64,000 bases of DNA, taken from positions 62,001-126,000 of the forward strand of contig CAXBCP010000002.1 in assembly GCA_963974055.1 (NCBI GenBank). Reading direction: 5' to 3'. Below, piece by piece: positions 32,998 through 40,959 of the stretch. Origin of the DNA: CAXBCP01 sp963974055 (lineage in GTDB: Bacteria > Pseudomonadota > Alphaproteobacteria > MPNO01 > UBA830). The notes under the pieces are model-generated. The model saw only the letters and a list, made by a program, of their open reading frames with translations, was not told the origin of the DNA and searched no databases. Made by a program: the position numbers and the translations under genes. Each line of letters begins with the position of its first letter. Position 1 is the first letter of the stretch.

Positions 32998-34046
32998 CCT
33001 CAGACTTCTGGCGCGGACGCCGGGTATTTGTCACGGGTCATTCCGGTTTCTTCGGCGGCTGGTTGACCCTTTGGCTGACCCATCTTGGCGCCGACGTAAC
33101 CGGATACTCGCTCGCCCCGCCGACCCGGCCGAACTTTTTCAACGCGGTCGGTCTTGCCGAGGGCATTGCGTCGATCACCGGCGATATCCGCAAGCTGAAC
33201 TTTCTGTCAGCGGCCATGCGGGAATGCGATCCGCAGATCGTTATTCACCTGGCGGCGCAACCCCTGGTCCGCGAAGCATTCGCCTCTCCGATCGAGACAT
33301 TCAGCACCAATGTCATGGGCACGGTGAACGTCTTGCAGGCGATGCGCGGCTGCGACAACCTCGACGCCGCCGTGATTTTCACCACCGACAAAGTCTACGA
33401 AAACACGGAGACGGGCACCGGCTATCGCGAAGATGCGCGGCTTGGCGGACGCGAACCCTATGGCGCCAGCAAGGCTTGTTCCGAAATCGCAGTCGAAGCC
33501 TATCGGCAGTCGTATTTCGATCGCGGCGTGCCGGTTGCAACGGTACGGGCCGGCAACATTATCGGCGGCGGAGACTGGTCGGCCGATCGCATCGTCCCGG
33601 ATGCCGTCCGCGCTTTCGGCGGCGGGCACGCACTGAAGATCCGGAATCCGGACGCCGTACGCCCCTGGCAACACGCCCTCGACCCCGCCCGCGGGGTCCT
33701 TCTGCTGACCGAAAAACTCGTCGCGGACAAATCGGCGCCGGCCTGCTGGAACTTCGGCCCAACGGACGAAAACGCAGTCACGGTCGGGACCGTGGCCGAT
33801 ATCATGACCAAGCTATGGGGCAACGGCGCCAGTTGGGAAACAACGGCGACACCGAACGCTCCCTATGAAGCAAAATTGCTGGGCCTCGACAGTTCCCTCG
33901 CCCAGGCCCGCCTTGGATGGCAACCCAACTGGTCGCTCGAACGCGCTCTGAATGCGACGGTCGACTGGTATCAGGGATTCCTGGCGCGAAAGGATATGCG
34001 CGCGCTTTCGCTGGCGCAGATCACGGCGATGCAGGGAGTGAACTGA
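32940..34046 (+). CDS. rfbG: CDP-glucose 4,6-dehydratase
   Basis: Converts CDP-glucose to CDP-4-keto-6-deoxyglucose. The extended-SDR protein has the NAD-binding motif VFVTGHSGFFGGWLTLWL, VIHLAAQPLVREAFASPIETFSTNVMGTVNVLQA, the catalytic YGASK, RAGNIIGGGDWSADRIVPDAVRAF and RPWQHALDPARG, all RfbG/DdhB features. Family homology begins about 23 residues after the GTG used here (at FWRGRRVFVTG); no ATG or TTG occurs in that interval, so the true start is unclear: GTG with a 58-bp overlap into rfbF, or a rarer codon behind the AAGGAG at about 32973. 368 residues as given. Confidence 0.9.
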   Translation: MGRGQRALACLEGAPVIGVTSDFWRGRRVFVTGHSGFFGGWLTLWLTHLGADVTGYSLAPPTRPNFFNAVGLAEGIASITGDIRKLNFLSAAMRECDPQIVIHLAAQPLVREAFASPIETFSTNVMGTVNVLQAMRGCDNLDAAVIFTTDKVYENTETGTGYREDARLGGREPYGASKACSEIAVEAYRQSYFDRGVPVATVRAGNIIGGGDWSADRIVPDAVRAFGGGHALKIRNPDAVRPWQHALDPARGVLLLTEKLVADKSAPACWNFGPTDENAVTVGTVADIMTKLWGNGASWETTATPNAPYEAKLLGLDSSLAQARLGWQPNWSLERALNATVDWYQGFLARKDMRALSLAQITAMQGVN

Positions 34047-34047
34047 C

Positions 34048-35307
34048 GTGCTGTCCCCGAGCAATCGCGCCAACCTGAAAACGAGCTCCTGCCGCTTCTG
34101 CGGTACGCCGCTGACCCGCACCTTCGTCAATCTGGGTGCGTCCCCGGCGTCGAACAGCTATCTCCGGGCCGCAGACCTGCATAAGTCGGAAATGCACCAC
34201 CCGCTGCACGCTTTCGTATGTACGTCCTGTTACCTCGTGCAGCTCGAGGAGTTCGAAACCCCGGAACAGATCTTTTCGGATTACGCTTACTTTTCATCCT
34301 ATTCCGAAAGCTGGCTGCGGCACGCGGCGACCTATTGCGCAAGCATGTCCGTCCGTTTCGGCCTGGAACCGCACCACAACGTCATCGAAGTTGCCAGCAA
34401 TGACGGATACCTGCTCAAGAACTTCGTAAGGCAGGGCATCCGGGTGCTCGGCGTCGAGCCCGCCGGCAATGTCGCGAAAGCGGCAATCGATGCGGGCGTG
34501 CCCACGATGATCTCATTCTTTGGCCGGGACACCGCCCGCCGTATCGTCGGCGACGGCGTCAAGGCCGACCTGCTTGTGGCCAACAACGTGATGGCGCACG
34601 TTCCGAACCTCAACGATTTTATCGGCGGCTTCAAAATTCTGCTGGCGGCGAACGGCGTGGTCACCGTGGAGTTTCCACATCTTCTGAACCTGATGCGCGA
34701 AAACCAGTTCGACACGATATATCACGAGCATTTCTCGTATTTTTCGTTTCTCACCGCCGAAGCCCTGTTTGCAGCACACGGCCTGCGCGTCTTCGACGTC
34801 GAGAAACTGACCACCCACGGGGGGTCCCTGCGGATATACGGGTGTCATATGGATGCCAGATTCCCGACAACGCCGCATGTCGACGAATTGCTGGCGGAAG
34901 AACGCGCCGCGGGCCTCGACGACATCGCCACTTATTCCGGATTCGAGAAAAAGGTCCACAAGGTCAAATGGGGCGTGCTGTCGTTCCTGCTGCGCGCGAA
35001 GGAACAGCGGAAAACCGTCGCCGCCTTCGGTGCCGCCGCCAAGGGCAACACCCTATTGAACTATTGCGGCGTCGGGCCCGAATTCATCGAATATGTAGTG
35101 GATTCCAACCCTCACAAGCAGGGGCTTTTCCTGCCCGGGTCGCGGATTCCCATCTACCCGCCGGACCATATCCACGAAACCAGGCCGGACTACGTGCTGA
35201 TTCTGCCCTGGAACCTGTCCGGTGAAATCACGGCGGCCCACGACTATGTGAAAAGCTGGGGCGGGCAGTTCGTTGTGCCCGTGCCTGAAGTCAGGATAGT
35301 CGGATGA
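34048..35307 (+). CDS. Sugar C-methyltransferase (zinc-binding, SAM-dependent)
   Basis: A 419-residue NDP-sugar C-methyltransferase of the TylC3/NovU type. The N-terminal zinc-binding part has Cys15, Cys18, Cys58 and Cys61 (CRFCGTPLTRTFVNLG and AFVCTSCYLVQLEEF). The SAM fold is NVIEVASNDGYLLKNFVRQGIRVLGVEPAGNV (about 112-141), and the C-terminal domain has KTVAAFGAAAKGNTLLNYCG and IEYVVDSNPHKQGLFLPGSRIPIY. Such enzymes methylate C-3 (or C-5) of 4-keto-6-deoxy sugars, so a branched-chain 6-deoxyhexose is the likely product. It starts at GTG 1 bp after the previous stop and overlaps the next gene by 4 bp. Confidence 0.88.
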   Translation: MLSPSNRANLKTSSCRFCGTPLTRTFVNLGASPASNSYLRAADLHKSEMHHPLHAFVCTSCYLVQLEEFETPEQIFSDYAYFSSYSESWLRHAATYCASMSVRFGLEPHHNVIEVASNDGYLLKNFVRQGIRVLGVEPAGNVAKAAIDAGVPTMISFFGRDTARRIVGDGVKADLLVANNVMAHVPNLNDFIGGFKILLAANGVVTVEFPHLLNLMRENQFDTIYHEHFSYFSFLTAEALFAAHGLRVFDVEKLTTHGGSLRIYGCHMDARFPTTPHVDELLAEERAAGLDDIATYSGFEKKVHKVKWGVLSFLLRAKEQRKTVAAFGAAAKGNTLLNYCGVGPEFIEYVVDSNPHKQGLFLPGSRIPIYPPDHIHETRPDYVLILPWNLSGEITAAHDYVKSWGGQFVVPVPEVRIVG

Positions 35308-35879
35308 ACTTCAGGGAGACTGGCCTCGAAGGCGCCTATCTGATCGAACCGGAGCGCATCGCCGACGACCGGGGTTTTTTCGCCCGCACCTGGTGCATCG
35401 ACGAATTCGACGCGCACGGAATTACCGCCGACTTCGTACAGTGCAGCGCGTCTTTCAACGAGACCAGATCGACCCTCCGCGGCATCCATTTTCAGGCCGA
35501 ACCGTGCAGCGAGGCCAAACTGGTCCGCTGCACCCGCGGGCGGGCCTTCGACGTAATGGTCGATCTTCGGTCCGACTCGGCTACGTTCGGTCGGTGGAAA
35601 GCCTTCGAATTGTCGGCCGATAACGGCCGGCTTGTCTACGTTCCGCCGGGATTCGGACACGGCTTTCAGACCATCGAGGACCGAACCGAAATCGCCTATC
35701 ACATTTCCGAATACTATCGCCCCGATCTGGCCGGCGGCATCCTGTGGAGCGACCCGGACCTGGCGATCGCCTGGCCCGATCCCGATGCGCCGATCATGTC
35801 GGCGCGCGACCGGCACCAGCCGTCTTTCCGCGACTATACGGCAACATCGGCTGTCTCGTCACACCGGGCCTACGGGTAG
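35304..35879 (+). CDS. rfbC: RmlC-type 4-keto-6-deoxysugar 3,5-epimerase
   Basis: A 191-residue cupin of the RfbC/RmlC family. Landmarks are NFRETGLEGAYLIEPERIADDRGFFARTW, SFNETRSTLRGIHFQAEP with the catalytic His, LVRCTRGRAFDVMVDLR, VYVPPGFGHGFQTIED and ILWSDPDLAIAWP. It usually acts on dTDP-4-keto-6-deoxyglucose, but the surrounding genes make a CDP-sugar, so I infer it epimerises C-3 and/or C-5 of the methylated CDP-ketosugar. ATG overlaps the preceding stop. Confidence 0.88.
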   Translation: MNFRETGLEGAYLIEPERIADDRGFFARTWCIDEFDAHGITADFVQCSASFNETRSTLRGIHFQAEPCSEAKLVRCTRGRAFDVMVDLRSDSATFGRWKAFELSADNGRLVYVPPGFGHGFQTIEDRTEIAYHISEYYRPDLAGGILWSDPDLAIAWPDPDAPIMSARDRHQPSFRDYTATSAVSSHRAYG

Positions 35880-35888
35880 GAGCCGCAA

Positions 35889-36416
35889 ATGCTGAAAATA
35901 TCACCAAATGCCAGAATTTCCCCGCTTGCCGATATCGAGGATTCCGTTCGCGGGTCGGTTATCGAAATCGAAGACGGCGTAACCGTGGATTCATTCGTCA
36001 AGATCAAACCTGCCGGCGGTACCGGCGATGTCCTTATCGGCCGCGATTCCACCGTCAATTCAGGCGTCGCCATCTATACCGGCAACGGCGTGTCGATAGG
36101 CCGGCGATGCGCAATCGCCGCTAACTGTACCTTTGCGCCGGTAAACCATGAATACGCAGATCCCGACACGCCCATCGTAAAGCAAAGCTTCATGGCCAGC
36201 CGCGGCGGCGTGATCGTGGAAGACGACGTCTGGATCGGTGCAAACGCCGTGTTGCTGGACGGCGCCATTCTGCGGTCGGGATGCATCGTCGGCGCCGGCG
36301 CGGTTGTCCGCACCGAAATCCCGCGCAACGCCATATGCGTCGGCGTACCTGCCCGGGTCATTTCCTACCGCGGAGAGAACCAGGCCACCCGCCAGGTTCT
36401 CGGGGCGGAGGCTTAG
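35889..36416 (+). CDS. Hexapeptide-repeat acyltransferase
   Basis: A 175-residue left-handed beta-helix protein (LbH, WbbJ-like). Repeated hexapeptides run through the middle (VIEIEDGVTVDSFVKIKPA, GDVLIGRDSTVNSGVAIYTGNGVSIGRRCAIAANCTFAP), and the catalytic-His region is FAPVNHEYADPDTP. The later coils include GGVIVEDDVWIGANAVLLDGAILRSGCIVGAGAVV. Members transfer acetyl or other acyl groups to sugars. In this island it probably decorates the sugar made by its neighbours. Confidence 0.85.
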   Translation: MLKISPNARISPLADIEDSVRGSVIEIEDGVTVDSFVKIKPAGGTGDVLIGRDSTVNSGVAIYTGNGVSIGRRCAIAANCTFAPVNHEYADPDTPIVKQSFMASRGGVIVEDDVWIGANAVLLDGAILRSGCIVGAGAVVRTEIPRNAICVGVPARVISYRGENQATRQVLGAEA

Positions 36417-36425
36417 CGCCCGGCG

Positions 36426-37292
36426 ATGACCCTCTTCACCATTTTCGGCGGGAACGGTTTCATTGGCCGCCATCTGGCAAGTGCCCTTAGATCGGCCGAT
36501 CTGCCGGTCTCGACACCCCAGCGCGGCACAGCGCCGGAGTCCCTTGGTCCCATGGGACATATCGTCTATTGCGCCGGCGTCACGGCGGATTTCCGCAACC
36601 GGCCCTACGACACCATGGACGCCCATGTCGGCCTGCTCAGCCAAATACTCGCCGCCGGTACGTTCGATTCCCTGCTCTATCTGTCGTCGACCCGTCTGTA
36701 CGACGGCGCATCCCACGGCAGCGAGGAAACGACCTTCACGGTCGATCCGTGGTCGCCGAACGACCTCTACAACATATCGAAATTGTCCGGCGAAACCCTT
36801 TGCCTGAACCACGACTGTCCGCAGGTCCGGGTCGCGCGGCTTTCGAATGTATACGGTACCGGCATGTATTCGGGGGATCAGGGCCTCCAGAATTTTCTCT
36901 GCAGCGTCATATTCGACGCCGTCACCAAACAACATGTGCAACTGCAGACAGCGCCGGGCTCGAGCAAGGACTATATCCATATCGGCGACGTCGTCCGCGC
37001 GCTTGCCATGATCGCCATCGACGGCACAGACCGGATCTACAATGTGGCCTCGGCCGTCAACGTCTCGCATGAACAATTGCTCGACCGGCTGTCTGAGCTC
37101 ACCGGCTGCACCTGGTCGACGGCCCCCGACGCACCGCAGGTCGGTTTTCCCGCCATTTCCACAGGACGCATCTCGGCCGCTTTCGCCGCCGCCGGGCTCC
37201 GTTGGGAACCGACGGCGATGCTCGACCGTCTCCCCGATCTCACCCGTGCCGCCCTGGGCAGCACACATATAACCGAAGGAGCCTTCGGATGA
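36426..37292 (+). CDS. NAD-dependent epimerase/dehydratase (probable 4-ketosugar reductase)
   Basis: A 288-residue extended-SDR enzyme. The Rossmann start is FTIFGGNGFIGRHLASALRSADL; YNISK (near residue 118) is the catalytic Tyr-Lys pair; RVARLSNVYGTGMYSGDQG and SSKDYIHIGDVVRALAMI complete the fold. In a CDP-deoxysugar cluster such a protein is expected to reduce the 4-keto group or epimerise the sugar. The specific reaction is not readable from sequence. It overlaps the CmcI-like gene by 4 bp. Confidence 0.8.
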   Translation: MTLFTIFGGNGFIGRHLASALRSADLPVSTPQRGTAPESLGPMGHIVYCAGVTADFRNRPYDTMDAHVGLLSQILAAGTFDSLLYLSSTRLYDGASHGSEETTFTVDPWSPNDLYNISKLSGETLCLNHDCPQVRVARLSNVYGTGMYSGDQGLQNFLCSVIFDAVTKQHVQLQTAPGSSKDYIHIGDVVRALAMIAIDGTDRIYNVASAVNVSHEQLLDRLSELTGCTWSTAPDAPQVGFPAISTGRISAAFAAAGLRWEPTAMLDRLPDLTRAALGSTHITEGAFG

Positions 37293-38068
37293 ACGCGATC
37301 AATACCATTACCATCGATGAGGAAAATTCCACGGTTATCGTCCGTAACGGCGATACCGAACAGCATCTCGGGATGGATTCTCCCGAGGCGTTTTCCGCCG
37401 TCAGCAAGGCCTGGCTCCGCTGCGGCTGGGATACCAAATACGTATACGGGTTCAGCTGGATGGGACGCCCCATTATCCAGTTGCCGGAAGACATGATCCG
37501 GATACAGGAACTGATCTACACGCTGAAGCCCGACGTCGTCATTGAGACAGGCGTCGCCCATGGCGGGTCGCTGATCTTCTATGCCAGCCTGTTTCAGGCG
37601 ATCGGCAAGGGCCGGGCTATTGGAATCGATATCGAGATCCGCCCGCACAATCGCGCGGCGATCGAAAAGCACGAGATGGCGCGGCACATAAACCTGGTCG
37701 AAGGAAGCTCGACCGACCAGGGCGTTGTCCAGAAGGTCAAGGACCAGGTCGGCCGGAACGAAACGGTTCTCGTCATTCTGGATTCGAACCATACGAAAGG
37801 ACACGTGCTTGCCGAACTGGAAGCATACGCGCCACTGGTCTCGAAAGGGTCCTACATCGTCGCCTGTGACGGTATCATGGGCGCCGTTGCAGGAGCGCCC
37901 CGCACCGACCCCGACTGGACGTGGGACAATCCGGAACAGGCTGCGAAGGAATTTACCGCGATGCATCCGGAATTCGCGATCGAGGAGCCCGAATTCCCGT
38001 TCAATGAAGGCAGCGTGACGGAACGGATCAGCTACTGGCCGAGCGCATATATCAAACGCATCGGCTAG
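37289..38068 (+). CDS. CmcI-type/rhamnosyl O-methyltransferase-like protein
   Basis: A 259-residue SAM-dependent methyltransferase of the family holding cephalosporin hydroxylase CmcI and rhamnosyl O-methyltransferase. The SAM loop is VVIETGVAHGGSLIFYASLFQAIG, with IGIDIEIRPHNRAAIEKH and the catalytic-region VILDSNHTKGHVLAELEAYAPLVSKGSYIVACDGIM, where the Asp and His likely bind metal. A sugar O-methyltransferase role fits the island. It starts at ATG overlapping the previous stop and ends about 40 bp before a terminator that it shares with the converging glycosyltransferase. Confidence 0.85.
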   Translation: MNAINTITIDEENSTVIVRNGDTEQHLGMDSPEAFSAVSKAWLRCGWDTKYVYGFSWMGRPIIQLPEDMIRIQELIYTLKPDVVIETGVAHGGSLIFYASLFQAIGKGRAIGIDIEIRPHNRAAIEKHEMARHINLVEGSSTDQGVVQKVKDQVGRNETVLVILDSNHTKGHVLAELEAYAPLVSKGSYIVACDGIMGAVAGAPRTDPDWTWDNPEQAAKEFTAMHPEFAIEEPEFPFNEGSVTERISYWPSAYIKRIG

Positions 38069-38107
38069 ACGGTGGTGTCGCCGCCGGACAAACGGCCGAC
38101 GTAATGC

Positions 38108-38134
38108 AAAAGCGGCGCCTCAGGCGCCGCTTTT
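38108..38134. terminator. Bidirectional intrinsic terminator
   Basis: AAAAGCGGCGCC (38108-38119) pairs perfectly with GGCGCCGCTTTT (38123-38134), loop TCA, with T runs on both strands. It ends the plus-strand sugar operon and the minus-strand glycosyltransferase; the TCA loop is the TGA stop of the latter. Confidence 0.95.
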
Positions 38135-40657
38135 TTCGAATGCGTCGAAGACGACTTTCTGGAAATTATCCGTAAAGCGTTCGCCCTGGCACAGCGGCGA
38201 ATTCAGCAGGGCCGGCCGCATGTTGTGGCGGTATTCGCGCAGGCTGGTCAGATCGTTTCCGAGCATAACCGCCTTGCCCATATATTCTTCAAGCGAGAAA
38301 CAGGCCAGTTCGCCGCAACCGGCATTTTCGAGCAGGCTGTAGCTCACACGCTGGTGCAGCGACGGGCCGACCAGAGAAATAACCGGCACCCCCATCCAGA
38401 TGGCATCGCAGGTCGTCGTGCCACCGGTCTGCGGAAATGTATCAAGCGAAATATCGATCATATTGTAATAGTACAGATGCGGTTCCAGCGACCGATGGTT
38501 GTTTATGAATTTGATCCGCTCCGGAGCCACACCGCAACGGGCGAAATGCTCCCGCAGGTTGTGCTGCAGGACCATGGAATCGGCTTCGGGACGCACCAGA
38601 AGAAATTCCGAATCCTCGAACTCTTTCATAATCGTCGCCCAAACGGTGATCGATTCCCTCGTGAACTTGTACGTGGCGTTCAGACTGCCGAAGGTCAGTT
38701 TTCCGCTCCGCTCCACCGGCAACGTATCCGTGATCGCGACGTCTTCGAATGAATCGAAGCAGACCCACGCCTCAGGCATGTACAGAGGGTCTTCCGCCAG
38801 CCAATCCGTGTTTTCCGGTGCAAAGTACTTATCCACCAGAATGTGGTCGACCTCCGGCATTCCCGTCGTAAACGGGTAGCCCAACCAGTAAACCTGCATC
38901 GGCGCGGGCTTGTAGGTGAGCGAGCGGATCATCGTGTCCTTGGTAAAGCCGTTGAGTTCGAAGACGACATCGATGCCGTCCTTGCGGATTGCCTCGGCAC
39001 CGTCGCGGAAGTTCATGTTGTTGACGATATTGAATCCGTCGACCAGGCCCTTGACGAGTTCCTGCGTTGCGTCCCCGACCGCGTCCACCGGCGAATAACA
39101 ATGGATTTCGATGTTGCTGCGGTTATAGTTGCGGAAAATAGGCAGCGCGAAATTCGCCACTGAGTGCGACCGAAGGTCGGATGACAGGAAGCCGATCTTC
39201 AGCTTGCTGCCGGATGCCTTTTTCGGCATAGGCGGCAATGGCAGGTCGCTTGACGCTGGCCGTGCCAGATATTTTCCCCAATCGAAATGCAGATCGACAA
39301 GCCTTTGAATCTGCTCGACAGACGAACATTCCGGCAACATCGCGAGAAAACTCGAAGCGATATCGCTGTGCCGGTATTGCTCGACGAGATCGAAGATATC
39401 GCCGACTTCATCCAGCGCATCGAAATCGCACAGGCCCCTGAATATCTTGACCGGATTCGAGAATGAGCCCTCCCGCATCCGCGGCAGGTTCAGGGTCATA
39501 TGAGCATACATATAGGCGTCGTCGAGGCGCCCCAAAAACATCAGCGCGAGACATAGATTAATGTAAGGGTCGTGATACGCGGGCGCGAGTTCGATGGCTT
39601 TCTTGTACTGCTCTATCGCCTGCGAACCCATGCGGTTCCGCGACGAATTCGTACCCAGGCTGTTCCAGGTTTCAGCGGAATCAGGCAGGATTTCCAAGGA
39701 CTTGTTAAATGCTGCGTCTGCTTCATCCAGCCGACCGGCGGCGCTGAGTGCCGAACCGTAAGCCGACCACATTTCGGCATTGCCCGCATGCCCGTCCTTG
39801 ATTTTCTCCAGAATAAGTAGCGCACGGTCGTAGTCGCCTGCATTCAGATAGGTCGCGGCGCGCTTGATTGGGTCCGCCCAGTTCTCCGCGGGTGCATCCA
39901 ACGCCTGTTGATAGAGTTTCTGTGCTTCGTCCTTTCGGCCCAGACGCGCCAGCGCGCCGGCGAGATTGTTGGTGATTTCCGGCGAATTCGGCTGAAAGGC
40001 CAGCGCGGCGCGATAGAATTCTTCCGTCTTGGCAAGATTGCCGAGACGTTCATATGTGTAGCCGAGATTATTCAGTGTCTCGGGGTCTTCGGGCCGTAAC
40101 CCGATGCAAACGAGATAGGCTTCTATGGCTTCGTCAAGACGATCTATCTGTCTGCAGATGTCGCCGAGGGTTTTGCCATATCGCCATTGATCGCGCGCAC
40201 CGTCGAACGACTTCCGGGCAAACGGATATGCCTCTTCCAGCATGTTCTGCTCAACGAAAACGGAGACAAGGTTCGAGTTCGAGACAGGGTTATCTTCCTG
40301 AAAAGAAAGAGCTTTCCGAAAACAGTCCTCCGCTTCCTGATAACGCTTGAGACTGAAATAGACGGCACCCTGATTGTTGAAGAAATCGGGGTTGTTCGGG
40401 GCAATTTCGATCGCTTTGCCGAGCAATTCCAGAGCGGCGTCGTGATCGCCTTTCTGATGGTAGAGCGTTCCGATCAGGTTCAGGGCGCCCGGGTGATCGA
40501 CGGTTAGTTTCAGAACATCCCTGTAAGCGGTTTCCGCGGCTTCGAGATCGCCGGACTGATGACTGGAGACGCCAGCCTCGAATTTTTCGACGACGTCCGG
40601 GTGAAAATAGTCAAGGCGTCCGTCGGCGCTTTGTCCTTGCGATGCATTCGACGTCAT
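38120..40657 (-). CDS. TPR/O-GlcNAc-transferase-type glycosyltransferase, putative flagellin glycosyltransferase
   Basis: An 845-residue soluble protein: ten or more TPR units in residues about 20-400 (YHQKGDHDAALELLGKAIEIAPNNPDFFNNQGAVYFSLKRYQEAED and so on), then a SPINDLY/OGT-type GT41 domain. The OGT part has KIGFLSSDLRSHSVANFALPIF, IDVVFELNGFTKDT, MQVYWLGYPFTTGMPEVDHILVD, KLTFGSLNATYKFT, and DISLDTFPQTGGTTTCDAIWMGVPVISLVG with QRVSYSLL, the UDP-sugar region. The start is MTSNAS; the longer frame adds 14 unlikely residues. It lies between a sugar-synthesis operon and a flagellin gene, and Caulobacter FlmG has the same TPR-plus-transferase layout, so flagellin is the likely acceptor. Donor not established. 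Confidence 0.88.
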   Translation of the reverse strand: MTSNASQGQSADGRLDYFHPDVVEKFEAGVSSHQSGDLEAAETAYRDVLKLTVDHPGALNLIGTLYHQKGDHDAALELLGKAIEIAPNNPDFFNNQGAVYFSLKRYQEAEDCFRKALSFQEDNPVSNSNLVSVFVEQNMLEEAYPFARKSFDGARDQWRYGKTLGDICRQIDRLDEAIEAYLVCIGLRPEDPETLNNLGYTYERLGNLAKTEEFYRAALAFQPNSPEITNNLAGALARLGRKDEAQKLYQQALDAPAENWADPIKRAATYLNAGDYDRALLILEKIKDGHAGNAEMWSAYGSALSAAGRLDEADAAFNKSLEILPDSAETWNSLGTNSSRNRMGSQAIEQYKKAIELAPAYHDPYINLCLALMFLGRLDDAYMYAHMTLNLPRMREGSFSNPVKIFRGLCDFDALDEVGDIFDLVEQYRHSDIASSFLAMLPECSSVEQIQRLVDLHFDWGKYLARPASSDLPLPPMPKKASGSKLKIGFLSSDLRSHSVANFALPIFRNYNRSNIEIHCYSPVDAVGDATQELVKGLVDGFNIVNNMNFRDGAEAIRKDGIDVVFELNGFTKDTMIRSLTYKPAPMQVYWLGYPFTTGMPEVDHILVDKYFAPENTDWLAEDPLYMPEAWVCFDSFEDVAITDTLPVERSGKLTFGSLNATYKFTRESITVWATIMKEFEDSEFLLVRPEADSMVLQHNLREHFARCGVAPERIKFINNHRSLEPHLYYYNMIDISLDTFPQTGGTTTCDAIWMGVPVISLVGPSLHQRVSYSLLENAGCGELACFSLEEYMGKAVMLGNDLTSLREYRHNMRPALLNSPLCQGERFTDNFQKVVFDAFEKSGA

Positions 40658-40740
40658 AGGGAATCCCCGATTGATGAGCGGCCGAATTTGGGCGAACAAG
40701 GTTTATTTTTCGTAAAGCACATTCGCGGAGTGGGTAAAGT

Positions 40741-40805
40741 TTGCCGGGTGCGGCAAGAATTGCCGGGCAGAACTTGCCGCAGGGGCAGGTTTTACCCGGC
40801 TAAAT
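40741..40805. promoter_or_regulatory. Cluster of ftr-like FlbD sites upstream of flagellin 1
   Basis: CGGCAAGAATTGCCG at 40751-40765 is a perfect palindrome with 6-bp arms. TTGCCGGG at 40741-40748 and CGGGCAGAACTTGCCGC at 40765-40780 are further sites of the same type, about 65-100 bp upstream of the sigma-54 promoter. The remainder of this 302-bp gene-free stretch (40658-40959) holds the promoter and the mRNA leader. Confidence 0.6.
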
Positions 40806-40842
40806 TTTCCGGGAACCTATAAATTTCAACGTGTTAGAAAAC

Positions 40843-40859
40843 TGGCACGCGAATTGCTT
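40843..40859 (+). promoter_or_regulatory. Sigma-54 promoter of flagellin 1
   Basis: TGGCACGCGAATTGCTT with GG at 40844-40845 and GC at 40856-40857, exact 10-base spacing, closest match to the -24/-12 consensus in the window. Transcription should start near 40868, leaving a leader of about 92 bases. Confidence 0.88.
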
Positions 40860-40867
40860 ATATGTTT

Positions 40868-40952
40868 TCGCGGACTTGGCGTGTGCCAACCGCAGACGAC
40901 TGAGGCAGGAAGCCTCTTTGGCATGAAGCCAGAAACCATATCCATGTAGGAG
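40868..40952 (+). promoter_or_regulatory. Structured leader of flagellin 1 with possible CsrA sites
   Basis: Three short hairpins: TTGGC-GTGT-GCCAA (40876-40889), GAGGC-AGGAA-GCCTC (40902-40916) and TGGC-ATGAA-GCCA (40919-40931). The middle one displays GGA in its loop, the CsrA recognition form, and a second GGA is in the Shine-Dalgarno AGGAG (40948-40952), 7 bases before the ATG. This two-site layout is the one used by CsrA on flagellin mRNA elsewhere. Confidence 0.55.
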
Positions 40953-40959
40953 TCTATCA

